Shown piece by piece: positions 53,286 through 62,806 of a stretch of 64,000 bases of DNA. The position numbers were made by a program, and so were the translations under genes. A model generated the notes under the pieces. It worked only from the letters and a program-made list of their open reading frames with translations, ran no database searches and had not been told where the DNA came from. Numbering within the stretch: the first letter of the stretch is position 1; every line of letters starts with the position of its first letter. Source of the stretch: Nostocales cyanobacterium HT-58-2 (lineage in GTDB: Bacteria; Cyanobacteriota; Cyanobacteriia; Cyanobacteriales; Nostocaceae); NCBI GenBank assembly GCA_002163975.1, contig CP019636.1:6265501-6329500 (forward strand), read 5' to 3'.

Positions 53286-55028
53286 GTGGAAGGCATAAAC
53301 TTGTGGCAGAAAACCGCAACTGCTATCCTCAAATTGCTGATGGCATCAATACTGGTATTAACCTTAACCAATTGTGGGGAGAAGGCCGTCAGCCAAGAAC
53401 CTTATGGCAGCTTGCCAGAAAAAGCTCAACTTTCAAAGCAAATTTCAGAAGTTTCCCCACCGGAGACAATCCAAGAATTGCGCTCAGCCTTGGAAGCTTA
53501 TCAGCCACAAGTAACAATAGTGACTCCTAAACAGGATGAAATTCTCCAAGACGATACAGTCACAGTTCGCTTTCAGGTTAAAGACCTACCTATATTTAAA
53601 GATCCAGAACTAGAGCTTGGTCCGCATTTACACGCCATTCTTGATAACGAACCTTACATAGCCATCTACGACCTAAATCAGCCACTGGTTTTGCCAAACT
53701 TGTCCCCGGGTACACATACTCTACGTGTCTTTGCCTCCCGCCCTTGGCATGAAAGCTTTAAAAATGAAGGTGCTTATGCCCGGTCAACATTTCACATCCT
53801 CACCAAAACAGACGACAACAACCCCGACCCAGCCAAGCCATTATTAACATACAGTCGTCCTAAAGGCACCTACGGCGCCGAACCAATTCTACTGGACTTT
53901 TACCTCACTAACGCCCCGTTGCATTTAGTTGCTCAAGATAACCCTGACGACGACATAGCAGATTGGCGTATTCGCTGCACAATTAATGGTGAAAGCTTTG
54001 TTTTAGATCGGTGGCAAGCTCTTTACTTGAAAGGTTTTAAGCCAGGGAAAAATTGGGTAAAACTTGAGTTTCTCGACGAACAGGGAAATCCAGTCAAAAA
54101 TGTTTTCAACAGCACAGTCAGACTGATCACCTATGAACCTAAGGGCAAAGATACCCTCTCGAAGATAGTCCGAGGAGAACTTTCAGCAGATCAAGTTCGC
54201 AGCATTGTAGACCCAAATTACACTGCTAAAATCCCAACTGCTGAACCTACTCCAACTGTAACGCCTACTGCTGAAGAAACACCTGAAACACAACTCAAGA
54301 AAGAAAAGCAGCCTGTTCCTGAACTTATACCTACCCCAACCTCAACGCCCAGCATTGAAGAAACACCTCGAATAGAAGAACAAGCTGTTCCTGAATCTCA
54401 GCGATCGCCACAAACACAGCCAGAAAAACCGAGTTCAGGCGGATTTTTCAATCGGTTCCAGCGTCGGGCAGGTAGGATACCTACTCCACAAACAACAGCG
54501 GAACCCTCTCCTGGCTTACCTGCCACCGTGCCAGAGGTGATTGAGACTCCGCAAGCAGAAAGCACTGTGGAAGCACAGCCAAAAGTCACACCAGAAGCTG
54601 AATCAACACCTGTACCAGAAAAAGTTGCTCCTCAACCAGAAGAAAAACAGAGATTCCGTCGCTATTTCAATCGTCGGGGAGACAGGATATCGACTCCACC
54701 AGTCAAAGCTGAACCAACTCCGAACCTACCAGAAATTATTGAATCTCCTGCACCAGAACTAACTGTGCCTCAAGCTGAAACCACAGCAGAACCCAAACAA
54801 GAGGTCACACCAGAAGCTGAATCAACATTACCCTCAAAAATCTCTCCCCAGCCAGAAAAACCCTTTCTAAAGCGATATTTTAACCGCCGTCAATACCCAA
54901 CTGCAGCGCCATCTCCCACCTTGCCGCAAACTCCCGCAAATGAACCTCCATCATTTCAAGCACCAGAAACGACACCTACACAAGAACAGCCAAGCGGGGG
55001 AAATTCAGAAGGCACAGTTATCAAATAA
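53286..55028 (+). CDS. Pro/Glu-rich lipoprotein with repeated RYFNRR modules
   Basis: 580 residues from a GTG start with AGGAGT upstream (53270-53275). Signal peptide with lipobox LTNC (Cys30). A folded part (about 75-300) includes VTIVTPKQDEILQDDTVTVRF, ELGPHLHAILDN and GTHTLRVFASRPWHESF, resembling Ig-like or cupredoxin-like beta domains. From about 320 it is Pro/Thr/Glu-rich. Three modules with an Arg-rich core (NRFQRRAGRIPTP, RYFNRRGDRISTPP, RYFNRRQYPTAAP) are spaced about 70 residues apart by acidic linkers. Envelope-anchored; function unknown. Divergent from psaA. Confidence 0.7.
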   Translation: MEGINLWQKTATAILKLLMASILVLTLTNCGEKAVSQEPYGSLPEKAQLSKQISEVSPPETIQELRSALEAYQPQVTIVTPKQDEILQDDTVTVRFQVKDLPIFKDPELELGPHLHAILDNEPYIAIYDLNQPLVLPNLSPGTHTLRVFASRPWHESFKNEGAYARSTFHILTKTDDNNPDPAKPLLTYSRPKGTYGAEPILLDFYLTNAPLHLVAQDNPDDDIADWRIRCTINGESFVLDRWQALYLKGFKPGKNWVKLEFLDEQGNPVKNVFNSTVRLITYEPKGKDTLSKIVRGELSADQVRSIVDPNYTAKIPTAEPTPTVTPTAEETPETQLKKEKQPVPELIPTPTSTPSIEETPRIEEQAVPESQRSPQTQPEKPSSGGFFNRFQRRAGRIPTPQTTAEPSPGLPATVPEVIETPQAESTVEAQPKVTPEAESTPVPEKVAPQPEEKQRFRRYFNRRGDRISTPPVKAEPTPNLPEIIESPAPELTVPQAETTAEPKQEVTPEAESTLPSKISPQPEKPFLKRYFNRRQYPTAAPSPTLPQTPANEPPSFQAPETTPTQEQPSGGNSEGTVIK

Positions 55029-55122
55029 ATATCAAATAAATTAACTGGGAAAATACTTGGTGAAAGCCTCAAGAAATTTGACTGAGCCTTTGACAAGAAT
55101 CTTGCGTCAAAGCTTTAGGCTG

Positions 55123-56058
55123 CTAGCCAAACACACTCAACTGTAACCCTTGAGATAAAGCCTCAACAAAGGCGATCGCCCCCACAGAATTGCCTACACT
55201 ATCCAAAGCTGGACTGTAGCAAGCAACTGCCCCTTGACCTGGTACTATCGTAAGCAGTGCGCCACTGATACCTGATTTAATTGGCAGACCAATTCTTAAA
55301 GCATATTGGCAAGAAGCTTCATACAATCCACAGGTTAACATGAGCGAGTTGACAATACGGCGATGCTGGCGCACTATCAATTTACTGTCAAGAGCTAAAA
55401 TCAAACCGAGACGGGCTAAGTCTTCCACTTTCCCCGACAAACAGCATATTTGTTCGTAGGTGTCAAGGCTTATTTCAGGATTCTTTAAAGAGCCAACTTT
55501 GGTCAGATATTGCGTAATGGCTTGATTCGCTTGTGAATTAGCGACTCGCACAGAAGCAAGCATAACTTCATCCAATTTGAGGTGAGAACTTGCCCGTTGA
55601 TTCAGCCATTGACACAGCTGCTCACAGCGATCGCTAGCATCTTTTCCTGGTAATTTATCAGCAAGGGTAATTGCTCCACTATTAATCATAGGATTGCGGG
55701 GGCGTCCATTATCTGCAACAAGTTGCTCAAGGGAATTAAAGGGAGCATCCGATGGCTTCACCCCAACCCACTGAAAAACTGTCTCGGCTCCCACTTGTTC
55801 TAGCAAATACAGCAGCAGAAATGGCTTAATGGTACTCATCAGAGGGAATACACAACCCGTATCACCTTGGCTAAAAGTTTGTCCAGAAGCACAGCAGATG
55901 TGAACTGCAAAGCTATGGGGATGAGCTAATGCCAATCTGGGAATACGACTAGCAACTTGTCCTTGATATGTCAAGGCTTTCGCTTGTTGCACCCAAGCTG
56001 ATAACTCGGTCATGGTTAGTGTTTCCAGTCTGCCCATCACAGTTACTGACTCAGCCAT
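55123..56058 (-). CDS. glsA: Glutaminase (serine-dependent beta-lactamase-like fold)
   Basis: 311 residues. The catalytic Ser-x-x-Lys pair is present as Ser75 and Lys78 (FPLMSTIKPF), and NPMINSGAI (122-130) and the late SGISGALL are typical of the family. It hydrolyses L-glutamine to glutamate and ammonia in the cytoplasm. An internal ATG (MTELSAWVQQ, residue 16) might be the true start. Stand-alone, divergent from the thioredoxin/NHL gene. Confidence 0.93.
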   Translation of the reverse strand: MAESVTVMGRLETLTMTELSAWVQQAKALTYQGQVASRIPRLALAHPHSFAVHICCASGQTFSQGDTGCVFPLMSTIKPFLLLYLLEQVGAETVFQWVGVKPSDAPFNSLEQLVADNGRPRNPMINSGAITLADKLPGKDASDRCEQLCQWLNQRASSHLKLDEVMLASVRVANSQANQAITQYLTKVGSLKNPEISLDTYEQICCLSGKVEDLARLGLILALDSKLIVRQHRRIVNSLMLTCGLYEASCQYALRIGLPIKSGISGALLTIVPGQGAVACYSPALDSVGNSVGAIAFVEALSQGLQLSVFG

Positions 56059-56129
56059 TTATTAGGTAAGGTTAAAGAAAAATGAGAAAAATTGCTTAAT
56101 CGCCTACTCTTCACTGCAAAGGATACTCT

Positions 56130-57644
56130 ATGATGCCCCGCGTTAGAGCGCCAGAACTACCGCAAAATTATCCTTGGTTAAACACGGAAAAACCCTTATC
56201 TCTTCAGCAACTTAAGGGCAGAGTTGTTATTTTAGACTTTTGGACATACTGTTGTATCAACTGTCTGCATATTCTGCCAACACTGAAATATTTAGAACAA
56301 AAATATAAAGACAGCCTCACAGTTATCGGAGTACATAGTGCCAAATTTGACAACGAAAAAGAAACTGAAAATATCCGCCAGGCAATCCTACGCTACGATA
56401 TCGAACATCCAGTTTTAGTTGATAGTGGTTTTCAGGTTTGGCAACAGTATGCTGTGCGTGCTTGGCCTACTTTAATGGTGATAGACCCAGAAGGTTACGT
56501 TATTGGCTATGTATCTGGGGAAGCGAATCAAGATGTTTTAGACGAACTTATTCAAAAGTTAATTAGCCAACACCAAGAGAAAGGCACGATCAATTTCCAA
56601 GAATTTCATCTTACCCTAGAGAAGCAAAGAAAATCATTACTGACTCCCCTGGCTTTTCCTGGTAAAGTTCTGGCAACACAAGCGGGTTTGTTCATTGCTG
56701 ATTCTGGACATCATCGTATTGTCATGAGTCGCTTTGATGGAGAAATCATACATTTAATTGGGGCTGGACAATCTGGGTTAATAGATGGTTCCTTTGACCA
56801 AGCTCAGTTTTTTGCACCCCAAGGAATGACATTTGATGAAAAAATTCAGATTTTATACGTTGCGGATACAGAAAACCATGCTTTGCGGCGAGTTGACTTG
56901 AAACGCCAAGTCGTAGAAACCATTGCTGGGACAGGTGAACAAAGCCGTAATATCCGTCCTCACCTTGGTGCTGGACGAGAAACAGCGCTGAATTCTCCTT
57001 GGGATTTACAGCTATGTGGAAAGAGGCTGTTTATTGCTATGGCTGGTCCTCACCAAATTTGGGAAATGGACTTAGAAACTGCCATTGTCAGAACCTATGC
57101 TGGAACTGGAGCAGAAGCTTGTATTGATGGCGCACTCAGCGAGTCTGCTTTTGCTCAACCTAGCGGTATCACCACTGATGGACAAGAACTATATATCGCA
57201 GATAGTGAAGCGAGTTCGATTCGCGGTGTGGGACTAGTTGAACCGCAGCAAGTAAGAACTATTTGCGGTAGCGGTGATTTATTTGGCTTTGGTGACGCTG
57301 ATGGACAAGGGTCTGATGTGCGGTTACAGCACTGCTTGGGAGTAGAATACACTCAAAATTTCTTATGGGTGGCAGATACCTACAACCACAAAATTAAAAT
57401 TGTTAACCCCCACACTGGCAATTGCCAAACTGTCTTGGGTGATGGTTCAGTGGGTTTGCAAGATGGTCAAGGTAAAAATACTCGCTTTTCTGAACCTTCT
57501 GGACTCAGTGTCAAGGATTCTCACTTATTTATTGCTGATACCAATAACCACGCCATCCGTCGCGTAGATTTAGATACACTCATGGTGACAACACTAGATT
57601 TTCCTAATTTATGTGCCCCAGACGTATGTCTTCCACATGAATAA
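56130..57644 (+). CDS. Thioredoxin-like domain fused to NHL-repeat propeller (NHLRC2 type)
   Basis: 504 residues. Thioredoxin-like domain 1-150 with the redox site WTYCCINC (Cys42/Cys45) and cis-Pro in RAWPTLMVI. Then a six-bladed NHL beta-propeller with repeated signatures (ADSGHHRIVMSRFDGEI, ADTENHALRRVDL, ADTYNHKIKIVNP, ADTNNHAIRRVDL). No signal peptide, so probably cytosolic. Homologues run from bacteria to animals (NHLRC2) with poorly known function; a thiol-disulfide role is inferred. Complete. Confidence 0.92.
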   Translation: MMPRVRAPELPQNYPWLNTEKPLSLQQLKGRVVILDFWTYCCINCLHILPTLKYLEQKYKDSLTVIGVHSAKFDNEKETENIRQAILRYDIEHPVLVDSGFQVWQQYAVRAWPTLMVIDPEGYVIGYVSGEANQDVLDELIQKLISQHQEKGTINFQEFHLTLEKQRKSLLTPLAFPGKVLATQAGLFIADSGHHRIVMSRFDGEIIHLIGAGQSGLIDGSFDQAQFFAPQGMTFDEKIQILYVADTENHALRRVDLKRQVVETIAGTGEQSRNIRPHLGAGRETALNSPWDLQLCGKRLFIAMAGPHQIWEMDLETAIVRTYAGTGAEACIDGALSESAFAQPSGITTDGQELYIADSEASSIRGVGLVEPQQVRTICGSGDLFGFGDADGQGSDVRLQHCLGVEYTQNFLWVADTYNHKIKIVNPHTGNCQTVLGDGSVGLQDGQGKNTRFSEPSGLSVKDSHLFIADTNNHAIRRVDLDTLMVTTLDFPNLCAPDVCLPHE

Positions 57645-57850
57645 ATTGGGTATTATGTGTATTATAAAATACTTTTTTTAAAGCCTTTATTTTTAAATTT
57701 ATTAGCTATCTAGAAAATACAAAAAAGTATATTTTTTCTTATCAATCTTTCAACTCACTTGATGTCAGCAAATTGGCAGAATATGCTATGAAGTGAGGTT
57801 AAATTATGAGTTAGATATAACTTACTTCATGAGTGAAACTGACATTGAAT

Positions 57851-58273
57851 ATGAATGAAAAATTTATACCACTAGAATGTGATGACGATGTTATACTTTT
57901 GGACAAAGATTCTTTTAAGGTCAGTAGATTAAAAGAACTTATTGAGGAAGAAATTAGAAATAAGCTACAGCAGCATATCTATGAATATACCAGTTTATAT
58001 CCTGGGGTTTCAATGCTGGAATTTTTAAGTAAACTATCTATTGGTCAAAAAAAGATAAACTTGAGAGAAATTCAACACAATTATGTGACAGAATGTCAGC
58101 TTTTAAAAGTAGGTGGGTATAGCTGGCAGAAAGGTAAGTTGAAAATTCAAATATGTACCTCATCTGTCACACCATATCATAATAAACTCTATTTAGAATT
58201 TTGTCCTGATGAACCCACGGAACAGGACTTTCTTCTAGATGAAATTTGTAAAATCATCCACACAGAAAAATAA
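57851..58273 (+). CDS. KGK-domain protein
   Basis: 140 residues from ATG 57851 (MNEKFIPLECDDDVILLDKD); a GTG at 57833 would add six. The defining pattern is an acidic N-terminus DDDVI, FKVSRLKELI, then YSWQKGKLKIQI containing the Lys-Gly-Lys that names the domain, then YLEFCPDEP. The family is cyanobacterial and of unknown function. No signal peptide. It precedes the DUF952 gene by 48 bases with a small hairpin in between. Confidence 0.85.
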   Translation: MNEKFIPLECDDDVILLDKDSFKVSRLKELIEEEIRNKLQQHIYEYTSLYPGVSMLEFLSKLSIGQKKINLREIQHNYVTECQLLKVGGYSWQKGKLKIQICTSSVTPYHNKLYLEFCPDEPTEQDFLLDEICKIIHTEK

Positions 58274-58277
58274 TATC

Positions 58278-58300
58278 TATGGTGGGTAATACTCACCATA
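58278..58300 (+). terminator. Short hairpin between KGK and DUF952 genes
   Basis: TATGGTG (58278-58284) pairs with CACCATA (58294-58300), followed by AAAACTTTTT. Weak, possibly attenuating. Confidence 0.4.
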
Positions 58301-58321
58301 AAAACTTTTTCAGTAATTTTT

Positions 58322-58660
58322 ATGACCACTATTCTACACATTACTCGGCGAGAACAATGGGAGCAAGCCAAAGTTGTTGGAACATATCACGGCGATACTC
58401 TCTATTCTGAAGGTTTTATCCACTGTTCGACCCCAACACAGATCATTAAAGTTGCAAATACATTTTTTCGCTATCACGAAGGATTGGTACTTCTTTTCAT
58501 CAATTCGGATAAAGTTCAAGCTGAAATTCGCTATGAATGTGTTGAGGAAGGCGAACAATTTCCTCATATTTACGGTGCTTTGAATATTGATGCTGTCTTC
58601 AAGGTTATTAACTTTGAACCAGGTGAAGATGGCTTGTTTACATTTTCAGAAAAAGTTTGA
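58322..58660 (+). CDS. DUF952 family protein
   Basis: 112 residues. ILHITRREQWEQAKVVGTY, then EGFIHCSTPTQIIKVANTFF and FPHIYGALNIDAVFKVINF are the three conserved blocks of DUF952. The conserved HCS and 'HIYG.L' elements suggest an enzyme or ligand-binding fold, possibly related to ADP-ribosyl-type folds, but no reaction is established. Complete; ATG lacks a strong ribosome site. Confidence 0.88.
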   Translation: MTTILHITRREQWEQAKVVGTYHGDTLYSEGFIHCSTPTQIIKVANTFFRYHEGLVLLFINSDKVQAEIRYECVEEGEQFPHIYGALNIDAVFKVINFEPGEDGLFTFSEKV

Positions 58661-58796
58661 ATATACGAAAGTAATATTATGAGAAATACTTTCTATGTAA
58701 AAAAACATAAAAGAAAAAAGTATCGTAGATAACTGACTTTCTGCTGAATTTGTGTATACAGTCAGACTTGTCACATTTGCATCAGGGTAAGGTCTT

Positions 58797-60341
58797 GTGG
58801 TGCAAACTAATTCTCCAGAAGAATCTAAGGATACAAAAAAACAGAATTGGGTAGAAAAGCCTTTGGCTTTCATTGAAAAGCTAGGAAATAAACTACCCGA
58901 TCCACTGACACTGTTTTTCTTGTTGTCCTTGGCAGTGATTGTTGTGAGTGCGATCGCCGCTTCTGTCAACATCTCTGTCGTCCACCCAGGAAACGGCAAA
59001 ACTATCTCGGTGGTATCCCTTCTCACACCCGATGGTATTCGCAAAATTTTTACATCAGCCGTTAAAAACTTTACTGATTTTCCACCCCTCGGTACAGTTC
59101 TCGTTGCTATGTTGGGTGTTGGAGTTGCTGAAGCAACAGGCTTCCTTTCCGCTTTACTCAGGGAACTCGTACTGATTGCTCCTTCTAGATTAATCTGCCC
59201 TGCTGTTGTCTTTGCTGGTGTCATGGCAAACATTGCCGCTGATGCGGGGTATGTTGTTCTCGTACCACTAGGGGCAATTATCTTTTTAGCCTTCCGTCGT
59301 CACCCATTGGCTGGTTTAGCAGCCGCCTTCGCTGGAGTCGCTGGTGGGTATAGTGCTAATTTGCTCATCAGTCCTCTCGACCCTTTGCTAGCGGGACTGA
59401 CTCAAAGTGCAGCGCAGTTGATTAATCCAAATTATCAGGTAAATGCGACTGCCAACTATTATTTCATGGCAGCTTCGACATTCTTGGTCACTTTCATTGG
59501 CTGGTTTATCACTGAAAAAATTGTGGAACCGCGCTTAGGAAGTTATCAAGGTGAAGTTGATTTGCAAATGCAAGCACTCAATGCTTTAGAACGCAAGGGG
59601 TTACGCTGGGCAGGATACTCTTTATTAGCGTTCCTTGCTTTTGTGTTGGCGATGGTATTACCATCACAAGGAATTTTGCGAGATCCAGAAAAGTTTACGA
59701 TTATTCCCTCACCTTTTATTGATGGGATTGTCTTTATTATTGCCTTGGGCTTTTTCATTCCAGGAGTTGTTTACGGCAAGGTTGCACGAACAATTGAAAA
59801 TGATAAAGATGTTGCCAAAGCTTTGGGCGATGCCATGGCTTCAATGGGATACTACATCGCTTTGGCGTTCATAGCGGCACAGTTTATCGCTTATTTTGCT
59901 TGGAGTAATCTAGGGATAATTGTGGCAGTTAATGGTGCTAATTTTCTCAAAGCCACGGGGATGACTGGTCCATTGCTATTGGTCATGTTTATTTTGGTGA
60001 GTGTGCTGATTGATGTGTTTGTTGGTTCGGCTTCGGCAAAGTGGGCGATAATGGCTCCTGTGTTTGTGCCGATGTTTATGTTGATTGGATATTCACCAGA
60101 GTTGACGCAGGCGGCTTATCGTATCGGGGATTCAACGACGAATATTGTGACACCGTTAATGCCTTATTTTCCTGTGGTGGTGGCGTTTGGGCAGAAGTAC
60201 GATAAAAATTTAGGGATTGGAACGTTGATTTCGCTGATGCTGCCTTATTCGATCGCGTTTTTGGTGGGTTGGTCGATTCTTTTTATTGTCTGGTTTTTCT
60301 TGGGGTTACCGCTGGGTCCTGGTGCTGCAATGAGGATATGA
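58797..60341 (+). CDS. AbgT family transporter
   Basis: 514 residues from tandem GTG-GTG. Cytosolic N-terminus KPLAFIEKLGNKLPDPLTLFF and many membrane helices, with family marks GVGVAEATGFLSALLREL, ANIAADAGYVVLVPLGA, AGVAGGYSANLLISPLDPLL and DSTTNIVTPLMPYFPVV. E. coli AbgT imports p-aminobenzoyl-glutamate; relatives export sulfonamides using the proton gradient. Followed 69 bases later by an amidase subunit pair on the same strand, which hints at uptake and hydrolysis of an amide compound, though the link is inference. Confidence 0.93.
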   Translation: MVQTNSPEESKDTKKQNWVEKPLAFIEKLGNKLPDPLTLFFLLSLAVIVVSAIAASVNISVVHPGNGKTISVVSLLTPDGIRKIFTSAVKNFTDFPPLGTVLVAMLGVGVAEATGFLSALLRELVLIAPSRLICPAVVFAGVMANIAADAGYVVLVPLGAIIFLAFRRHPLAGLAAAFAGVAGGYSANLLISPLDPLLAGLTQSAAQLINPNYQVNATANYYFMAASTFLVTFIGWFITEKIVEPRLGSYQGEVDLQMQALNALERKGLRWAGYSLLAFLAFVLAMVLPSQGILRDPEKFTIIPSPFIDGIVFIIALGFFIPGVVYGKVARTIENDKDVAKALGDAMASMGYYIALAFIAAQFIAYFAWSNLGIIVAVNGANFLKATGMTGPLLLVMFILVSVLIDVFVGSASAKWAIMAPVFVPMFMLIGYSPELTQAAYRIGDSTTNIVTPLMPYFPVVVAFGQKYDKNLGIGTLISLMLPYSIAFLVGWSILFIVWFFLGLPLGPGAAMRI

Positions 60342-60410
60342 CAAACCACGTACTGCAAAGCAGAAGACGCAGGCTAGACGCTAAGAACGCTAAGGAAGAA
60401 AGGAGGAGAT

Positions 60411-60599
60411 ATGAAAAGTAAGGTGTTTGATGTGGGTGAGTATGTGGATTTGATGGCTTTGTTGTTGGATTTGCAATTGAGGGATGAGTATCGCGATGGG
60501 GTGGTGGCGAATTTTGAGAGAATTCAGGCGATCGCCCAAGTTGTGAATGAGTTTCCTTTGCCTGATGATGTTGAAGCTGCGCCTACTTTTGAACCATGA
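60411..60599 (+). CDS. DUF4089/AtzG-like small amidase subunit
   Basis: 62 residues with ribosome site AGGAGG just upstream. The helical pattern FDVGEYVDLMALLLDLQL then GVVANFERIQAIAQVVNEF matches DUF4089, a GatC-like partner that stabilises AtzE-type amidases. Its stop overlaps the start of the next gene (ATGA, 60596-60599), so the two are translationally coupled, as expected of a stoichiometric complex. Confidence 0.85.
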   Translation: MKSKVFDVGEYVDLMALLLDLQLRDEYRDGVVANFERIQAIAQVVNEFPLPDDVEAAPTFEP

Positions 60600-62008
60600 A
60601 TTTAGAACAAGCTGATGCTGTGGCGATTGCAACTGCTGTACGAGAAAGAAAAGTTAGTGCGGTGGAGGTGACAAAAGCTGCTTTGCAAAGAATTGCGGCG
60701 CGAGATGAAGAACTTAATTGTTTTACCACTGTCACTGCTGAAACTGCTTTGGCTGAGGCAGAAAGAATTGATGGAGAAGTTGCACAGGGTAAAAATCCTG
60801 GGTCTTTGGCTGGTGTCCCTTTTGCTGTCAAGAATCTCTTTGATGTCGCTGGTTTAACAACGCTTGCAGGTGCAAAAATTAACAGCGAAAATCCTCCAGC
60901 AACTCAAGATGCAACAGCAGTCGCAAGGTTGAAGCAAGCGGGTGCTGTACTTGTGGGCGTTTTGAATATGGACGAGTACGCCTATGGGTTTGTGACGGAA
61001 AATTTTCACTATGGTGTGACACGTAACCCCCATGATTTGAAGCGGATAGCTGGTGGTTCATCAGGTGGTTCGGCGGCGGCTTTAGCAGCCGGTTTGGTTC
61101 CCTTGACGCTGGGTTCTGATACCAATGGTTCGATTCGTGTCCCTGCAGCTTTGTGTGGTGTTTTTGGTTTCAAACCCACCTATGGACGGTTGTCACGTGC
61201 TGGGGTAGCATTGTTTTCCAGCAGTTTGGATCACATTGGACCGTTTGCCCGTTCGGTGAGGGATATTGCTACAACATTCGATGTACTTCAGGGAGAAGAT
61301 GAGAAGGACCCGGTTTGTACAAAGCGTCCTTGTGAACCATGTTTACCACAGCTTAATCAAGATATTGCTGATCTACGAATTGCCATTGCAGGTGATTATT
61401 TTATTAATGGGGCAAATCCTGAAGCCTTGGAAGCAGTACAAAAGGTTGCTGATGCTTTAGGCGTAACCCAATATGTCACAATACCCGAAGCAGATCGTGC
61501 TAAGGCAGCAGCGTTCGTGATCACAGCTTGTGAAGGAGCGAATTTGCATTTGGAGAAATTGCGATCGCCGAAGGCGTCTCCTGCTGGAGCATCACGTCTT
61601 CAAGATTTTGATCCAGCAACACGCGATCGCTTTCTTGCTGGTGCTTTGATACCTGGTAACTGGTACGTTCAAGCGCAACGTTTTAGGAGATGGTATAGAG
61701 ATAAAGTTCGACAAATCTTTCAAAAGGTAGATGTCATTCTTGCCCCAACAACACCTATTTCTGCACCACTTATTGGTCAACAAACTATGATTTTAAATGG
61801 GGAGGAAATTCTTGTCCGTCCTCATTTAGGGTTATATACCCAACCATTATCTTTTATCGGCTTACCGGTTTTGTCAGTACCAATTCAAAGCTCAAATGCT
61901 CTACCTTTGGGCGTACAGTTAATCGCAGCACCGTATAATGAAGCGCTAATTTTACAAGTTGCGGCTCTATTGGAGACAAAAGGTGTAACCTTAGCACCTT
62001 TGGTGTAA
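60596..62008 (+). CDS. AtzE-like amidase (amidase signature family)
   Basis: 470 residues. The Ser-cisSer-Lys triad of the amidase signature is complete: Lys79 in GVPFAVKNLF, cis-Ser near 155 in GGSSGGSAAA, nucleophile Ser179 in SDTNGSIRVP. AtzE (with AtzG) hydrolyses 1-carboxybiuret in the cyanuric-acid route, but many homologues act on other amides. No other cyanuric-acid gene (atzD, atzF) is nearby, so the substrate may differ. Translationally coupled to the AtzG-like gene. Confidence 0.88.
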   Translation: MNLEQADAVAIATAVRERKVSAVEVTKAALQRIAARDEELNCFTTVTAETALAEAERIDGEVAQGKNPGSLAGVPFAVKNLFDVAGLTTLAGAKINSENPPATQDATAVARLKQAGAVLVGVLNMDEYAYGFVTENFHYGVTRNPHDLKRIAGGSSGGSAAALAAGLVPLTLGSDTNGSIRVPAALCGVFGFKPTYGRLSRAGVALFSSSLDHIGPFARSVRDIATTFDVLQGEDEKDPVCTKRPCEPCLPQLNQDIADLRIAIAGDYFINGANPEALEAVQKVADALGVTQYVTIPEADRAKAAAFVITACEGANLHLEKLRSPKASPAGASRLQDFDPATRDRFLAGALIPGNWYVQAQRFRRWYRDKVRQIFQKVDVILAPTTPISAPLIGQQTMILNGEEILVRPHLGLYTQPLSFIGLPVLSVPIQSSNALPLGVQLIAAPYNEALILQVAALLETKGVTLAPLV

Positions 62009-62122
62009 AGGTATGAAGCCGGTTGGTTTAGTAAATACTTATGAACGATATATTTTAATAAAATAAAAATTAAGATATCACCTCGTAAAAAACTATAGAT
62101 AGTTTGTCTGACATCTATTTAG

Positions 62123-62806
62123 CTATTCCACCAAACCATGTTTAATGGCAAAACGCACCAATTCTGCTCGATTACTGGTTGCAGTTTTTCTCAATAAACT
62201 GCTAACGTACTTTTCTACAGTTCGTGGGCTCAGATGCAACTGCTGACCCATCTCGGCATTAGAAAGACCATGAGTCAAAAGTTCTAGAACTTCCTGCTCT
62301 CTTGAGGTTAAATCAGAAAGCATCTGGGATCTCTCAATATTCATTAAGTCGGAGTGATGGTTCTCCAGTGATTTTGTTGGCGTGGAAGTCTCTAAATTGT
62401 CTGGATGAAAAAAACGGTACTCTGATTGAATAATTTGCGATCGCTCCAGAAGGTTGCGAATTGCTGCTGCTAACTCTTCTAGTTCAAAAGGCTTAGGCAA
62501 GTACAAATCACATCCTGACTGGTAGCCTAGGATTCTTTCCTGGGTTTTGGTTCGTGCTGTCAGCAAAATGACAGGTAACAGACGGAACTCAGATTGCTGG
62601 CGCACCCGCCGCACTAATTCATATCCATTCATTCGTGGCATGACGATATCAGTGACGATCAGATCAGGATGGTACTCGTCTACCATCGCCAAAGCCTCTT
62701 GACCGTCGTTAGCTGTAATCACTGAGTAGCCAGAAAGTTCAAGATAATCGCTGATAGACAGACGAGTGCCCAAGTCGTCATCCACTACAAGGATCGTCAA
62801 GGGCAT
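62123..62806 (-). CDS. LuxR-type response regulator (REC + HTH), Ycf29-like
   Basis: 227 residues from ATG 62806 (MPLTILVVDDDLGTRLSI; an upstream start adds 17 poor residues). Receiver domain with acidic pair Asp10-Asp11, phospho-acceptor Asp53 (VTDIVMPRMNGYE) and Lys in YLPKPFELEEL. C-terminal LuxR helix-turn-helix (LTSREQEVLELLTHGLSNAE, LSPRTVEKYVSSLLRK). It resembles plastid/cyanobacterial Ycf29 regulators from memory; not proven. No sensor kinase is adjacent. Confidence 0.88.
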   Translation of the reverse strand: MPLTILVVDDDLGTRLSISDYLELSGYSVITANDGQEALAMVDEYHPDLIVTDIVMPRMNGYELVRRVRQQSEFRLLPVILLTARTKTQERILGYQSGCDLYLPKPFELEELAAAIRNLLERSQIIQSEYRFFHPDNLETSTPTKSLENHHSDLMNIERSQMLSDLTSREQEVLELLTHGLSNAEMGQQLHLSPRTVEKYVSSLLRKTATSNRAELVRFAIKHGLVE

